Assembly (NCBI GenBank): GCA_003427395.1
Contig: BFEA01000357.1
Coordinates: 802,539-834,372 of the forward strand
Length of the DNA: 31,834 nucleotides
Source of the DNA: Chara braunii
Lineage: Eukaryota; Streptophyta; Charophyceae; Charales; Characeae
Direction: 5' to 3'
Shown here: positions 19,508 to 29,660 of the stretch, in pieces
How positions within the stretch are numbered: the first letter of the stretch is position 1
Layout of the letters: each line of letters starts with the position of its first letter
Program-made: the position numbers and the translations under genes
Notes under the pieces: model-generated
Told to the model about the DNA's origin: nothing
Databases searched by the model: none
The model's input: the letters and a program-made list of their open reading frames with translations, nothing else

Positions 19508-20239
19508 TTGCTAGCAATCGATGTCACTACCGGGGAGCATGCGTTAGTCGCTGATTCTCGAGCTACGCACGAGGATTATGCCGCCCAGCTGGTACCAGCA
19601 CTAGACCAGTCGAGCCACGTGCACTTAGATTGCGTATGCGCAGCCTGTACACCGTCGGCAAGTGATCCGGTCAGTTCGCCACTGACTTCCGAGGACTCAA
19701 CGGCGTGGTCAAGACTTGAGGAGCTTGACTTGCTCACGAGAGAGGACTTCGCTTGGATGCCTCTACCCTCGACCGGAACCTTGCCAAGGCCGCATTGCAA
19801 TGCCTTGATGGCAAATATACGCTCCTATTTGCACACTACAGTACCAGCTCCGTTGACGGACGACGGGGTAGCGGTTGTCGATCTCCGCTCCTATCTTGCG
19901 AAGATTGACCGCGAGTACGCCACCCAAAGGTATGCCGAAACCGACGCTCCTTTGCTCTGTATCCACATTCAAATCGGAAAGGCAACCTGTAGTGCCTTGA
20001 TTGATTGCGGAGCGTCTCGCAACTTTATGAGCCAAGCCTTTATGGCCTGCGCAGGCCTTGACCCGCGCGTTCGAAGGAAGACGTAACCCACACAAGTTAC
20101 ACTCACGGACGGCCGCACGCAAAAGTCGATTGACCGATGCGTCGACGGCGTTCCGGTATACTTTGCGCCACTTGCGTGCGAGCCGGTGCCTTTTGACATC
20201 CTCGACACCAAGTTCGACATGATTCTAGGCATGTCTTGG
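19508..20239 (+). pseudogene. Element 2 protease region of pol
   Basis: A frame different from gag holds an acidic spacer followed by a retropepsin-like domain: LCIHIQIGKATCSALIDCGA then SRNFMSQAF. The active-site triad reads Asp-Cys-Gly rather than Asp-Ser/Thr-Gly, which I recall as a recurrent variant in related algal elements. TAA at 20084-20086 (RRKT-stop-PTQVTL, probably CAA) interrupts it. The sense continues through FDILDTKFDMILGMSW up to the assembly gap at 20240. Confidence 0.8.
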
Positions 20240-20458
20240 NNNNNNNNNNNNNNNNNNNNNNNNNNNNNNNNNNNNNNNNNNNNNNNNNNNNNNNNNNNNN
20301 NNNNNNNNNNNNNNNNNNNNNNNNNNNNNNNNNNNNNNNNNNNNNNNNNNNNNNNNNNNNNNNNNNNNNNNNNNNNNNNNNNNNNNNNNNNNNNNNNNNN
20401 NNNNNNNNNNNNNNNNNNNNNNNNNNNNNNNNNNNNNNNNNNNNNNNNNNNNNNNNNN
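20240..20458. other. Assembly gap (219 N)
   Basis: A run of N between protease and RT. Translations across it carry no information, and the frame on either side cannot be linked through it. Confidence 0.99.
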
Positions 20459-21402
20459 TTGCGAGAATTCGCGACGCCATAGCTCGGAATGACGTCGAGG
20501 AGATGGGCCTTGTATTCTTGCATGCCCTCCCCTCGCCGGACGGACCAGCCGCGTCACCGCCGGACCCACGCATTTCTCACCTCTTGGACGAGTATAGAGA
20601 CGTCTTCGAGGCTCCCACCGGAACGGTTCCGGATCAGCCCATACGTCACGGGATCACTCTCGAGGTTGGCGTCGTCCCTCCGCGTGGATGTATCTACCGC
20701 AGGAGCGAAAAGGAACTCGAGGTGCTTCGCGCACAACTCGATGACCTTCTCGACAAGGGTTGGATTCGCCCTAGTTGCTCGCCATACGGTGCCCCTGTTC
20801 TCTTCGTCCGGAAGAATAACAAAGATCTACGGTTATGCATCGATTATCACAAACTTAACGCACAAACCGTAAAGAACGCCGGCCCTCTCCCTCGGATTGA
20901 TGATCTCCTTGAGCGGTTACGCGCCGCGACGTACTTCTCGAAGTTGGACTTGAAGTCGGGTTACCACCAGATTGAAATCCAGCCTCAAGATCGGTACAAG
21001 ACCGTGTTCAAGACGCGGTACGGGCATTTTGAGTGGGTTGTCATGCCATTTGGCCTCACCAATGTCCCCGCGACTTTCCAAGCAGCTATGACGACTGAGT
21101 TTCGCGACTTGCTCGATCGCAGCGTCCTCATTTACCTCGATGACATCTTGGTCTATAGTAGGACGTTGGACGAGCACATCATACACCTTCGCGGTGTTTT
21201 GGATCGTTTGCGACTGGCCAAGTACAAAGCGAACCGCGACAAGTGCGAGTTCGCCAAGCAGGAGCTTGAGTATTTGGGCCATTATGTTACGCCGAAAGGC
21301 ATTCGTCCCTTAGCGGACAAGATCCAAGCCATCTTGGATTGGTCGGAACCCCGTTGCACGACGGATGTACGCTCTTTCATGGGTTTGGCTGGATATTATT
21401 AG
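20459..21402 (+). pseudogene. Element 2 reverse transcriptase
   Basis: RT motifs in order: DKGWIRPSCSPYGAPVLFV, LCIDYHKLNAQTVKN, FSKLDLKSGYHQIEI with the first catalytic Asp, VVMPFGLTNVPATFQ, active site YLDD followed by ILVYSRT, and KQELEYLGHYVT. All catalytic Asp are intact. It ends at TAG 21400-21402 (LAGYY-stop-RFVES), where family members have Gln. Upstream, the HLLDEYRDVF phrase marks the usual pol linker. Confidence 0.93.
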
Positions 21403-21814
21403 CGATTTGTCGAGTCATACTCGAAAGTGGCAGCTCCTTTGTCGAGACTTCAGTCCCCGAAGGTGCCCTTCGAGTTCGACGACGCAGCCCGTGGCGCGTT
21501 CACTACGTTGAAGGCAGCGATGCAAGCGGCACCTGCCCTCCGTATATACGACCCCACCCTACCCACCCAAGTGACTACGGACGCTTCGGGATACGGTATT
21601 GGTGCGGTGTTGGAACAGTGTCACGACGACGGTTGGCATCCGGTCGAGTACTTCTCCACAAAAGGTGCCTCTCGTCAACACTCTCGACGACGTTAGGAAG
21701 AAAGAGCTACTCGCGTTCGTCACCGTTCTCAAACGGTGGCGCCACTTTCTTCTCGGTCGTCGGCGTTTTAAATGGAATACGGACAACAATTCGTTGACCT
21801 TTTACACAACGTAG
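21403..21814 (+). pseudogene. Element 2 RNase H
   Basis: It begins RFVESYSKVAAPLSRL. VTTDASGYGIGAVLEQ carries the first catalytic Asp. A frameshift in the short A-run near 21660-21665 moves from EYFSTK to VPLVNTLDDVRKKELLAF, which holds the catalytic Glu, and NTDNNSLTF carries the third acid. TAG at 21812-21814 interrupts at FYTT-stop-DTVTSS (expected Gln). The fourth acid, in RAADALSRR, lies in the next segment. Confidence 0.85.
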
Positions 21815-22362
21815 GATACGGTCACTAGCTCGATTGGTCGATGGATGTATTACATCGACCAGTTCGACTGTGACCCGTGCCACATTCCCGGTCCCGCCAA
21901 TCGAGCTGCGGACGCCCTCTCACGACGGCCCGATTTCTGTGCCATTGTGACCACGGCATTCGACCTCGATGACGAACTGCAACCGCATTTCATCAAAGGC
22001 GACAAGTCTGATCCGACTTACTCTACGCTTTACGGAAAGCTTTCATCGGATCACCCGCCGGCTAGCCACTATCGGATTTCCGACGGGTTCCTTCTCCTTC
22101 ACACGAGAGGAAAGGACTTGTTAGTTGTGCCCCAAGATCGCATCTTACGGACTCGTCTTCTCGGCGAATTCCACGACACACGACTTTCGGCACACCTTGG
22201 TGTAAACCGCACACTAGCACGCCTCCGCCAACGTTTTCACTGGCCCGACGTCCTTCATGACGTCACGAGGTACATTGAGTCATGTGCAGTTTGCCACCGT
22301 AACAAGGGTCGATCTCGAGTCCCTTTCGACGGACTGAAACCATTGCCGATTCCGCGGGCACC
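21815..22362 (+). pseudogene. Element 2 RNase H end and integrase zinc-binding domain
   Basis: The frame contains the RNase H terminus (YYIDQFDCDPCHIPGP, RAADALSRR) and the integrase HHCC domain (EFHDTRLSAHLG, then CAVCHRNKGRSR). It reaches LKPLPIPRAP, the linker just before the catalytic core, and then breaks: the following 7.84 kb has no related sense, and the core resumes at 30200 (LSIAMDVTGPFP). Confidence 0.9.
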
Positions 22363-22369
22363 GCTTTTC

Positions 22370-22399
22370 GGCGCGAATACCCTTACAAGGGTATCCGCC
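22370..22399. other. Left-edge hairpin of the inserted block
   Basis: ATACCCTT (22377-22384) pairs perfectly with AAGGGTAT (22387-22394) around AC, and GGCG (22370-22373) pairs with CGCC (22396-22399) outside it. Confidence 0.7.
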
Positions 22400-23064
22400 C
22401 TGGTTTTTGTAGATGACAGGAATAACGGGCTTGGTCCGACTAAGTCGTGCGAGGTCCGACCGGGTCCGAGGTTTGCCTTGTCCTGGTAGGGAGTATGTGG
22501 GCGCGCAATTTTAAGGCGTGCGTGTGATTTTTTTGTTTGAGCGGGCAGCCGGTCTAGCCGACCTACCCGGACCGTGTCACGAATTTGATCAAGGATTGAA
22601 AGTTTGTGCCCGGTTAGCGTGTGCGACCGACGGTAGGACTGGCATACAGGACGGTGCGTGGGGGTGGCCGTGGCGTGCCCTAGGTGAGTCGGGGCTGGTG
22701 CCTAGCGATGGCACGTTGGTATATGCAAAACAGGGGGGGGGTCTAGGCCGCCCTTCCCAGGCCTAGGCATCGCGCGGTACCACTTCATATGGAAAGCCGC
22801 GCCTAGCTGTCTCAAGCTTGGGCCTAGCCCTATTGATTACGGTACTAAACTTGTATGGTAGAGGTACGGGGATCGAGACCAGCGGGCGACGGCGCAGGAG
22901 TGACGAAGCAGCAAAACTGAGGGGTCGAGGGTCCCACGGGACTACCCCCTTTTGGTTTTGTTAGGGGAGTTTGACGGCGGGCCCGCGTCGCAGGGCCAAA
23001 GGAGCGCTGGTGGGTCCCGCATCCCACTCCGTTACCTTTGCCGAATTGTTTTTTGGATTTTGCC

Positions 23065-23066
<2 letters not shown>
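22400..23066. other. GC-rich part of the block without a recognisable gene
   Basis: Contains GGCCTAGG-type motifs and a run of nine G near 22732-22740. I see no coding sense or known RNA here. Isolated phrases such as GATCGAGACCAGCGGGCG did not match an rRNA I can recall. Confidence 0.4.

Positions 23067-23130
<64 letters not shown>
23067..23130. repeat. Poly(T) run of 64
   Basis: A pure T homopolymer, preceded by TTTTTTGGATTTTGCCAG. On the minus strand it would be a poly(A) tail, which could mean a retroposed transcript read on the minus strand ends here. The poly-Phe and poly-Lys frames are artefacts. Confidence 0.95.
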
Positions 23131-23132
<2 letters not shown>

Positions 23133-23300
23133 CTTCCTTGTTTTTATTTCCAAACACCCGGAGGCCGGTGCTGATCTTTTGGGGTCACTTGTCTGGGCCG
23201 CTGGCTGCCGTAGCAGGTGTACCCGTAAAACTGTGGGATGTAGGCCGGCGTTAGAACTTAGGAGGGGTCGCACGGTACTGAAGGGCACTGCTGCGCGTAG

Positions 23301-23810
23301 ATCCTTCGGGACATCCGTTAAAATTGGAACGATACAGAGAAGATTTACTATGGCCCCTGGGGAAGGGTGACGCGGATAAGTTGAGGAAGAGGGGGCGTGC
23401 CCGAACGCTGGGTGTAGAGAGAGGGCCATGCGGCACGCTGGAATCCGGCCTCGGAAGGGGGGCCAGGTCCATACGGAGCCCGACTAAGGCAGAACGGGGT
23501 GGCACTGAGGACTTCCCAGAGCGCGAAGGGTCGCGAACGCTACCTGGGTGGGGCATTTTGGGATATCCGCTATAGATCGGGGTGGTACCGGAGAGATTCG
23601 CGTGGCGGATTGTGCAAAAGGATGGCGTGTGCAAGCTGTCTAGGATTGAACCCGGGCGTGAACCAGGCTAGGTGGGGGCCGACCAGTTTCGGGAACACGG
23701 TGAGGTGTTGGGGGGAGAGGCTGGGTCCTTCGGGGCATCCGCGAAAATTTGGAGCGGTACAGGGAAGATCCGCGAGGTCCCTGCACAGGGCCGGAACATA
23801 TAAAAGGGGG
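23301..23810 (+). repeat. Three diverged repeats ending at a Pol I-like promoter motif
   Basis: Copy A (about 23301-23360) and copy C (about 23725-23785) align well: TCCTTCGGGRCATCCG, AAAATT, GG, GATACAG or GGTACAGG, GAAGAT. Copy B (about 23555-23610) shares GGCATTTTGGGATATCCGC and GGTACCGGAGAGATTCGCG-like wording. Copy C is followed by CATATAAAAGGGGG at 23797-23810. Plant 45S rDNA promoters carry TATATAAGGGGG-like sequence at the start site, and spacers often hold duplicated promoters (established for rDNA). The link to this block is inference. Confidence 0.5.
23798..23810 (+). promoter_or_regulatory. ATATAAAAGGGGG motif, candidate core promoter
   Basis: Resembles either a TATA box or the plant Pol I initiator TATATA(A)GGGGG. 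Pyrimidine runs follow (23817-23852). No rRNA gene is recognised downstream within the window. Confidence 0.4.
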
Positions 23811-23852
23811 CAGCCTTTCCTTTTTTTGGTTTGTCTATTTTTTTTCTCTTTT

Positions 23853-26080
23853 CGCGGCATGACACTCGACTGGTCGGAGTGCGCTATTGTAGCGCTGTAC
23901 GTCGAGTCTGGGTTGACGTCAACGCGGGAGGGCGAAGCTGGAGATGGTGACGGGGCTAGGCAGAGTGCAGCGGAGGGGAGATAGTGCGCGCGGGGGTTGA
24001 TAGGATTGGGCGGGAAAGGAGGCAAGATAAGGGTTTCGGGGCGGGGGGAGAACGGTGGTGAGGTCAGTTTTGATGTTGGGTTAGTGGTTTGAAAGTTAGC
24101 AAGAGAAAGGTGCGCGCGGGGGAGTCGGATATTGCGGACGGGGGAATTAATGGCCTGCGCGATTCCCAACAGAACCGAGCGATCAAGGGGGGCCAAACTG
24201 GGGTTCCAGAGGTCGGCGACCCAGCTAGTGAAAACAGATCGACGGATAGTAGAACGGCTCAATCAGAGTATAAGTCTGGGGTTGCGTGGTGGCCAGGGAG
24301 AGCGAGTGGGAGAACGGGTGAGTGAATCTGGCCGCATTTAGCGGGAGATTCATTCGATTTTGCTTATCCTATCAAGCCGTAGCGGGGAGCAAACAAGTGA
24401 GGGGTGAGAGTCTTACCCGTTAGACGGTGCGTTGGAGGTCGCCTCGCTCTAACTCTACGTGGGTATACCCGGGTATGGCCGCCCGCTTCAATTGTTCCTC
24501 TTGCCAACTGAATCTGCTCCCAGTTATGACCGGATACAGGCAGTCGGAGTGGGTATAGTTGCAAGAACGGAGGCCCGCTTGTTGGACACGAAGGCAACTG
24601 CGGGGCTGGAGGTTACCTGTTGGCAGTATATCCGGACGAGGCCCGGCAGCCGGTTCAGTCTCACCCTGCACAGTCCGAAAGTACAGCCGCAGGGCATGGG
24701 CTTGGAGCCGCGTTGCTCACCATTTCTTCTCTCTCGGTGCCGCTCCTCAGGGTTCAAGATCCGCATCTAGGTGGCTGCCATCCGCACTCCAGTGTTATGC
24801 TTCAGTCAATGTGCCCCGTGAAGCCGTACTTGGTTGCAGTGGTTTCTCTTCCGGCGGGCTTGTTCTCGTCTGGTTGCGATCGAATCCGGCCATAGTAACG
24901 ACCAGGTGCATATATCATGGCCCTTAGAGAGGGAGAGAGAGAGAGACGAGGAGGGGGAGTGGCTGCTGCACACCTTACCTGTTGATTGATGCTAAGCTCG
25001 CTCGCTGTGACCCGCATGGGCAAGACCTGCAGGCTTGCGGTTGGTTGAGGTCGCTGCCTCATTGAGTAACAACTTGTAGTGATTCACGGTTACCAGGCCA
25101 CTGACCGTAACTTGCTACTCACCAGGCCTGTCGGATGTTGCTGGCTCGTACTGCTACAGCCTCTTGAGCAGCCGTATTTTGTTGTGCCAAGCTTGCGGTG
25201 CACAGTTGCACCGCCGCTGCTGTTCGGAGAGGACATTTGGGCGGACAGGCAGAGTGAGGGAGGCCAATCCATGAGGCAGCCAGCAACTTTGTATGAAGGA
25301 GGAGGTTGCCGCTCGCACGTGGCTTAGCGGCGGCCTGCATGGGAAGCTTGTGTGAGTGTCCCGACAGTTGCATGCAAGGTGCTGAAGCATATGATGGACT
25401 GTCGAGAATTCGTGGGAGCTATCCGTGTTTCAGAATTGTTGTGCAACGGTGATCGGCCTAGAGGGAGGTGACCGGATTGCGAAGGGGGTTATTGCTGCGA
25501 ATTGGGACTTCGTCAGGTGGACTTTGCGTCAGCAGTTTGACTCAGGCTTGATCAAGCTGTGGCTGGTTTTGATCGTTGTTACGGGATCTTCGGGCGCTGA
25601 GGACTGGAATCTCAACGCCCCATTTTGGGAATTGAGGGTCTTGGACTTTCTCCGTCTGCCCTTCTTCCTCTAAGTCTACTTCTTTGGTTTTGAGAGGGAG
25701 GCGGAAGACGGGGCTGTGACCCGTAACCCGCGTCAAGGCCTTGTGGGAGGTCGCCCCACCAATTGCGGGAGCTCTGCCGGGACTCAGGCGGAGTCCTGGA
25801 GCCAGGGAACTGAGTGGTAACTCCCTGATTCCTTCTATAAACCAAATTATAACCCCTATCCATACGTCCTTTCTATGGCTTGACTGAGCGTATTGAGTGA
25901 ATCCTGTACTTGGTTTTGAGTTTGACTTTCAGGACATAAGTTAGACAAAAGTAAAGGAATGTGTGTGTAAGTTCAATTTCAGACTTTGTTTGACTGCCTG
26001 AAAGCAGATTGTGAACGAAGGAGGGTGCATCTGGGGGAAGGTTGGGAGGAAGGCAGTATTGTATGCAAATTGATTGGGTC
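23853..26080. other. Inserted block, central part without a recognisable gene
   Basis: GC-rich to about 25.8 kb, then AT-richer. Open frames (for example 23570-24262 minus and 24559-24927 plus) have no family features, overlap one another in several frames and lack consistent splice signals. A short GA run lies at 24933-24954. It could be non-coding RNA or spacer. Confidence 0.4.
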
Positions 26081-26082
26081 GT

Positions 26083-27026
26083 TAAGGCTGGGAGGTCCCC
26101 ATAAGTTTGGGGAAGCCCAACGCTTTGTTTATGGTTGGTGTGCATGGAGCCTTAGGCCGCTCTATAAGTTTAGGTAGCCTTAGTGCTCTGGAGGCTGGGA
26201 TGCCCCCATAAGTTTGGGGAGACCTGGTGCTGTGAATTGCATGAAGGGTCAGGACGCTCTATAAGTTTAGGTGACCTGACTGCTCTGACTTGCGAGGGTT
26301 GATTGTGCTTGACTTTCAGGGGCTCAGGGCGCTCCATAAGTTTAGGTGCCCCGGGTCGCCTTGTTTATTTGGGAGTTCTTTTTGTTTTTTTGTTTCTAAA
26401 GGAGAAGGTATGAGCCGCTCTATAAGTTTAGGTGGTTCGGCCCTTCTCTTGTTTTGTTCTGAGGGAATGATTATGGCAGGGGACAGGCCGCTCTATAACT
26501 TTAGGTAGCCTGGCCCACTGCCTCGAACAAACTGGATCAGAGAGGAACGAACCTGACAGAGGGTCAGACCGCTCTATAAGTTTAGGTAGTCTGACCCAAT
26601 GCCTCGTACATGTTGGAACCCAATGGATATAATTTGATTATATTATATTATTATGCTATTACGAACAGGCTGGTTTGGCCGCTCTATAAGTTTAGGTAGC
26701 CTGACTATAGCTTATCACAACTGAAAAGAGTATAACTAAGAGATATAACTGAAGGTAAATTTGGGCAAGTTGAGCAGTGTTCTAAGTTGAGCGGCTCAAC
26801 CTTATGTCCCCTTTGAAGATTAAGTTCAGAGAGGTATATATAACTTGGCTATTTAAACAAGTTCAGGGCGACTAGAGTGGTCTAGTCATATGCCCAAGGA
26901 AGAGAGAAGTAGTAGTGCCCTCTGTTTGTGTTTATTTGGCTAAGTCAGAACGCTCTATAAGTTTAGGTATTCTGACTTTAGGCCTGGCTAAGTTGGGCGC
27001 GCTCTGTAAGTTCAGGTGGCCTGACC
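26083..27026 (+). repeat. Array of 11 short hairpins with conserved loop and co-varying arms
   Basis: Each unit has the core CTCTATAAGTTTAGGT or CCCCATAAGTTTGGGG. Loops (ATAAGTTT or a close variant) start at 26101, 26164, 26208, 26261, 26335, 26422, 26494, 26575, 26685, 26957 and 27006. Arms differ in sequence but stay complementary, for example GGGTCAGAC/GTCTGACCC (26561-26597), AAGTCAGAA/TTCTGACTT (26942-26978), GTCAGG/CCTGAC (26248-26280) and CAGGC/GCCTG (26484-26512). The inner pair switches from TCT/AGG to CCCC/GGGG in two units. Spacing is irregular (about 40-100 bp, with one gap of about 270 bp). Function unknown. Confidence 0.85.
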
Positions 27027-27310
27027 TATGCCTTATGTAAGTTGGGTATAATGGGATAACTCACAGAGGGAGCATGAACTATTGATTGTTAAAGGGCTTG
27101 AGACTGGTGAGAGTACTTACCTTTGTGGTCTGGCCTGCATGTGGCTGAGTAAGATTACTACTTGGTCTAAGTTTCAGATTGACAGGTAGTTGCTTTAGAG
27201 GCTCGCCACGTGCTAGAGCGATAGGAGTTAGGTCAATTCCTGCATTTTCTGAGTTGACTTTATTTTACTTAGATTGATTCTTGCATTTTTTTTAATTCGC
27301 TGTTATATTT

Positions 27311-27890
27311 GAACTTGTATAAATTTTGGTAAGCTACTTTCTCTACGGGAAGCGCTGCCGAAATTTTTACAGATTCAAGGAGTTAGACAAATTTTGACTT
27401 GTCAAAGTTCAACTTGCCTTTTTTGTATATCTGACTTAGTAAAAACTTGGAAAGTCTCCCTTTCTAAGGGGAGTGCTGCCCAAATTTTTGCTAATTCAGA
27501 GAGTTAGACAAAATTGGACTTTGAGAAGTCAAAGTTAGTCTTAAGCTCTAAACAGCTTTGTATAAATTTTGGGAAAGCACTTTTTCAGGGGGAGTGCAGC
27601 CGAAATTTCTGCAAAACAAAAAAATTAGTCTGATTTTGTCTAAGTTGAAATCAAAGTTGGGGGCTGATTTCAAATCTGACTTGGTATAAATCTGGGAAAT
27701 CCCCAATTCCAAAGGGGGTGCTGCCCAAATTTTTACTAATTCAGAAAGTTAGACAAAATTTGACGTTCAAAAGGTCATAGGTTACTCCTGCTTTTGATAT
27801 CTGAGCTTGTATAAATTCTGAAAAGGCGTTTTTCCTACGGGAAGCGCTGCCGAAATTTCCTTGAATTCGAGGAGTTAGATTATATTTTGA
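27311..27890 (+). repeat. Five ~120-bp tandem units, each with a hairpin ending GCTGCC-AAATTT
   Basis: Units begin near 27311, 27429, 27556, 27674 and 27799. Shared order: CTTGTATAAATTTTGG, a short variable stem-loop, GCTGCCGAAATTT, about 8 bp, AGTTAGACAAAATTTGAC. The 5' AAATTTTGG can pair with the 3' CCGAAATTT. Inner stems differ but stay paired: CTCCC/GGGAG, GCACT/AGTGC and CCCC/GGGG. No open frame follows the period. Confidence 0.8.
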
Positions 27891-28760
27891 CAGGTGGCGA
27901 TTATAGCAATCCACCCTGAATAGGGGAGACTCTGCCATTAGTCTACCTTTGCTTTGGGCACTGGCTTAGAAGCAGGCTTAGACTTAGTTGGCAGGTAACT
28001 TTGAGTGAGAATGTGCTATGGAGGTTTATCCCCCATATGCTGATGATTTAGCTTGGGCATTTGACCTACCTTGTGTTACAGGTCCTTTGGGGTGTCTGAT
28101 TCAAGATCATGACTAGATTCAACTTGATCCCTTGAGGATCGTCTTCTGTTATCACTCATAACAGGTCGGTTGCCGATTCGCCGGTCTTCGACTCAAGTCC
28201 AACTCACTCTCCATACTCAACCTAAAAGGCTTTAGCCCTGGTGGTTTTACTGTTTGTTAAGGGTTTCACCCGGACTTTTATTGAATGGTCATTTAACAAA
28301 GGTACTGAGTATTTAATTGAGGTTGGTTGGATCGGCGATTGGGGCTTGCATGGCTAAAGCGAAGGGGTATGAGCATAGAGAATGGTTGGGGTTGACTCCG
28401 TGTAGTGCGTGTTTGTCGTTTGATTCTTGATGTAATTGCAGGTATATCATGTGGCTCAGATTTTGGATTTGGATTGCCTGCGATCCCATATACACATACA
28501 TGGTTGTGAGGAGTCTCACTGTGTCTGTGAGAAGTGATCGTCGCAACTCTATCTCCCTTGTGTGTGCATGCGTGGTGTGCTTGTGATGGATATTTAAAAG
28601 GCCTAAGAGACCCATGTTAAAAAACCTGTTTAAAGGCAGAGTCTGAGGGACAGGGAAGGCCGTCCCTTTTGCCTATTTGCGTCTTGAGGCTTTCTTAGTC
28701 AGATGTTGGTCCTGGGCCGGGATTCAAGGTCCTTGTCCAGGACATCCCAAGTCCTAGACT
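27891..28760. other. AT-mixed stretch without a recognisable gene
   Basis: No coding sense or RNA gene recognised. The minus-strand frame at 28313-28615 shows no family features. Confidence 0.35.
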
Positions 28761-28764
28761 CTGC

Positions 28765-29284
28765 AGGGGAGGAGCTTCCCCTCGCACAGAGCCCTGTCAC
28801 TTTGGCCGGCGAGACACCCCACCTTGAAGGCGGAAATGTTGCGAGGGCTGAACGGCGCATCCTTCAACCGTTCAATATCGTGAGGGGTGACCCCTCTCGA
28901 TATATTCCTTCAGCCATTCAATATCGCAAGGCCGGAGCCACGATTACCGCGTACAATTGACATCGGTGGTTGGCATAGAATTGGCCTGCGGCCGCGCAAC
29001 TTTATGTTAGAATCCCGCGCGCGCCGCTCCGCCGCTCCGACGTCTAAAAGGTTATGGGATCGCCGGGCTCGCACGTAGGCGCAGCGCTTGGGATTATTGT
29101 AGGCCGCCGGCACCACTCGTAGAGGGGAAGGGTACCCCACAGTCACAATTCCTTTTTAAGCAAAATGGGACCCTTGCACTGTTCCCTCTTTTTGTTTTCG
29201 TGTGTGTTTTGCTTGCTTTTTAAGGATTATCATGGTAGGACATTATAGCCCGTGGCAGCCGTCAAAGTCAAACCCTTTGACTTT
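28765..29284. other. Cluster of strong hairpins and a 20-bp direct repeat
   Basis: AGGGGA/TCCCCT (28765-28770 with 28777-28782). ATATCG-GAGGGG/CCCCTC-CGATAT (28875-28903) with a 3-nt loop and one T-T mismatch. AAAGTCAAA/TTTGACTTT (29264-29272 with 29276-29284) around CCC. The sequence CCTTCAACCGTTCAATATCG at 28861-28880 recurs with two changes at 28908-28927. Confidence 0.7.
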
Positions 29285-29660
29285 CGCCTAGGCCCGAGGA
29301 GGACTTACCTTTAGGGCCGCGAGAGACGAATACCACCACAGGCGTGGACCTGTGTACCACCCGCTCTGCATAAGGTGCAGAAGAGGGTGTGTGGTCTTCA
29401 ATCGCGCATGGCGGTTGTCTAGCGTCGAGAGATTAACCCTCAAGGCGCGTGTCAGCCGACACTTGAGTGTCGAACGCGACCCTCGAGATTAACGGGGGCC
29501 GCGCGAGTGTGGGTACCACATAGTACGCCACCATCGCGACTGCTTGCGTACGCTTGCATTACGAGCCTATATGAGTAGACCCTACGTCCGCGCAGTTTTA
29601 TACTAAGCCTCGCGCGCGACGCTTGTCCGACTTTTCCGCAGTGGAAAGTTATGGGACGGC
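28940..29660. repeat. Diverged duplication of about 120 bp
   Basis: 28940-29063 and 29535-29660 share GCGTACNNTTG, CCGCGCA-CTTTAT, CGCGCGCG, CCGCT/CCGAC and AGTTATGGGA-like wording in the same order and spacing. Similarity is partial. The stretch between them has a GTGTC/GACAC palindrome near 29450 but no gene. Confidence 0.45.

Noticed and set aside
19763-20122. Minus-strand frames opposite the element 2 protease and frames running through the N gap
   Set aside because: Shadows of the coding strand or composed largely of undetermined residues.
22845-23429. 194-codon minus-strand frame and plus-strand poly-Phe frames around 23.1 kb
   Set aside because: The frames exist because the 64-T run has no stop in some frames; the flanks show no domain.
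26083-27026. CRISPR array
   Set aside because: Host is a eukaryote, spacing is irregular, and the variable parts are paired arms rather than unrelated spacers.
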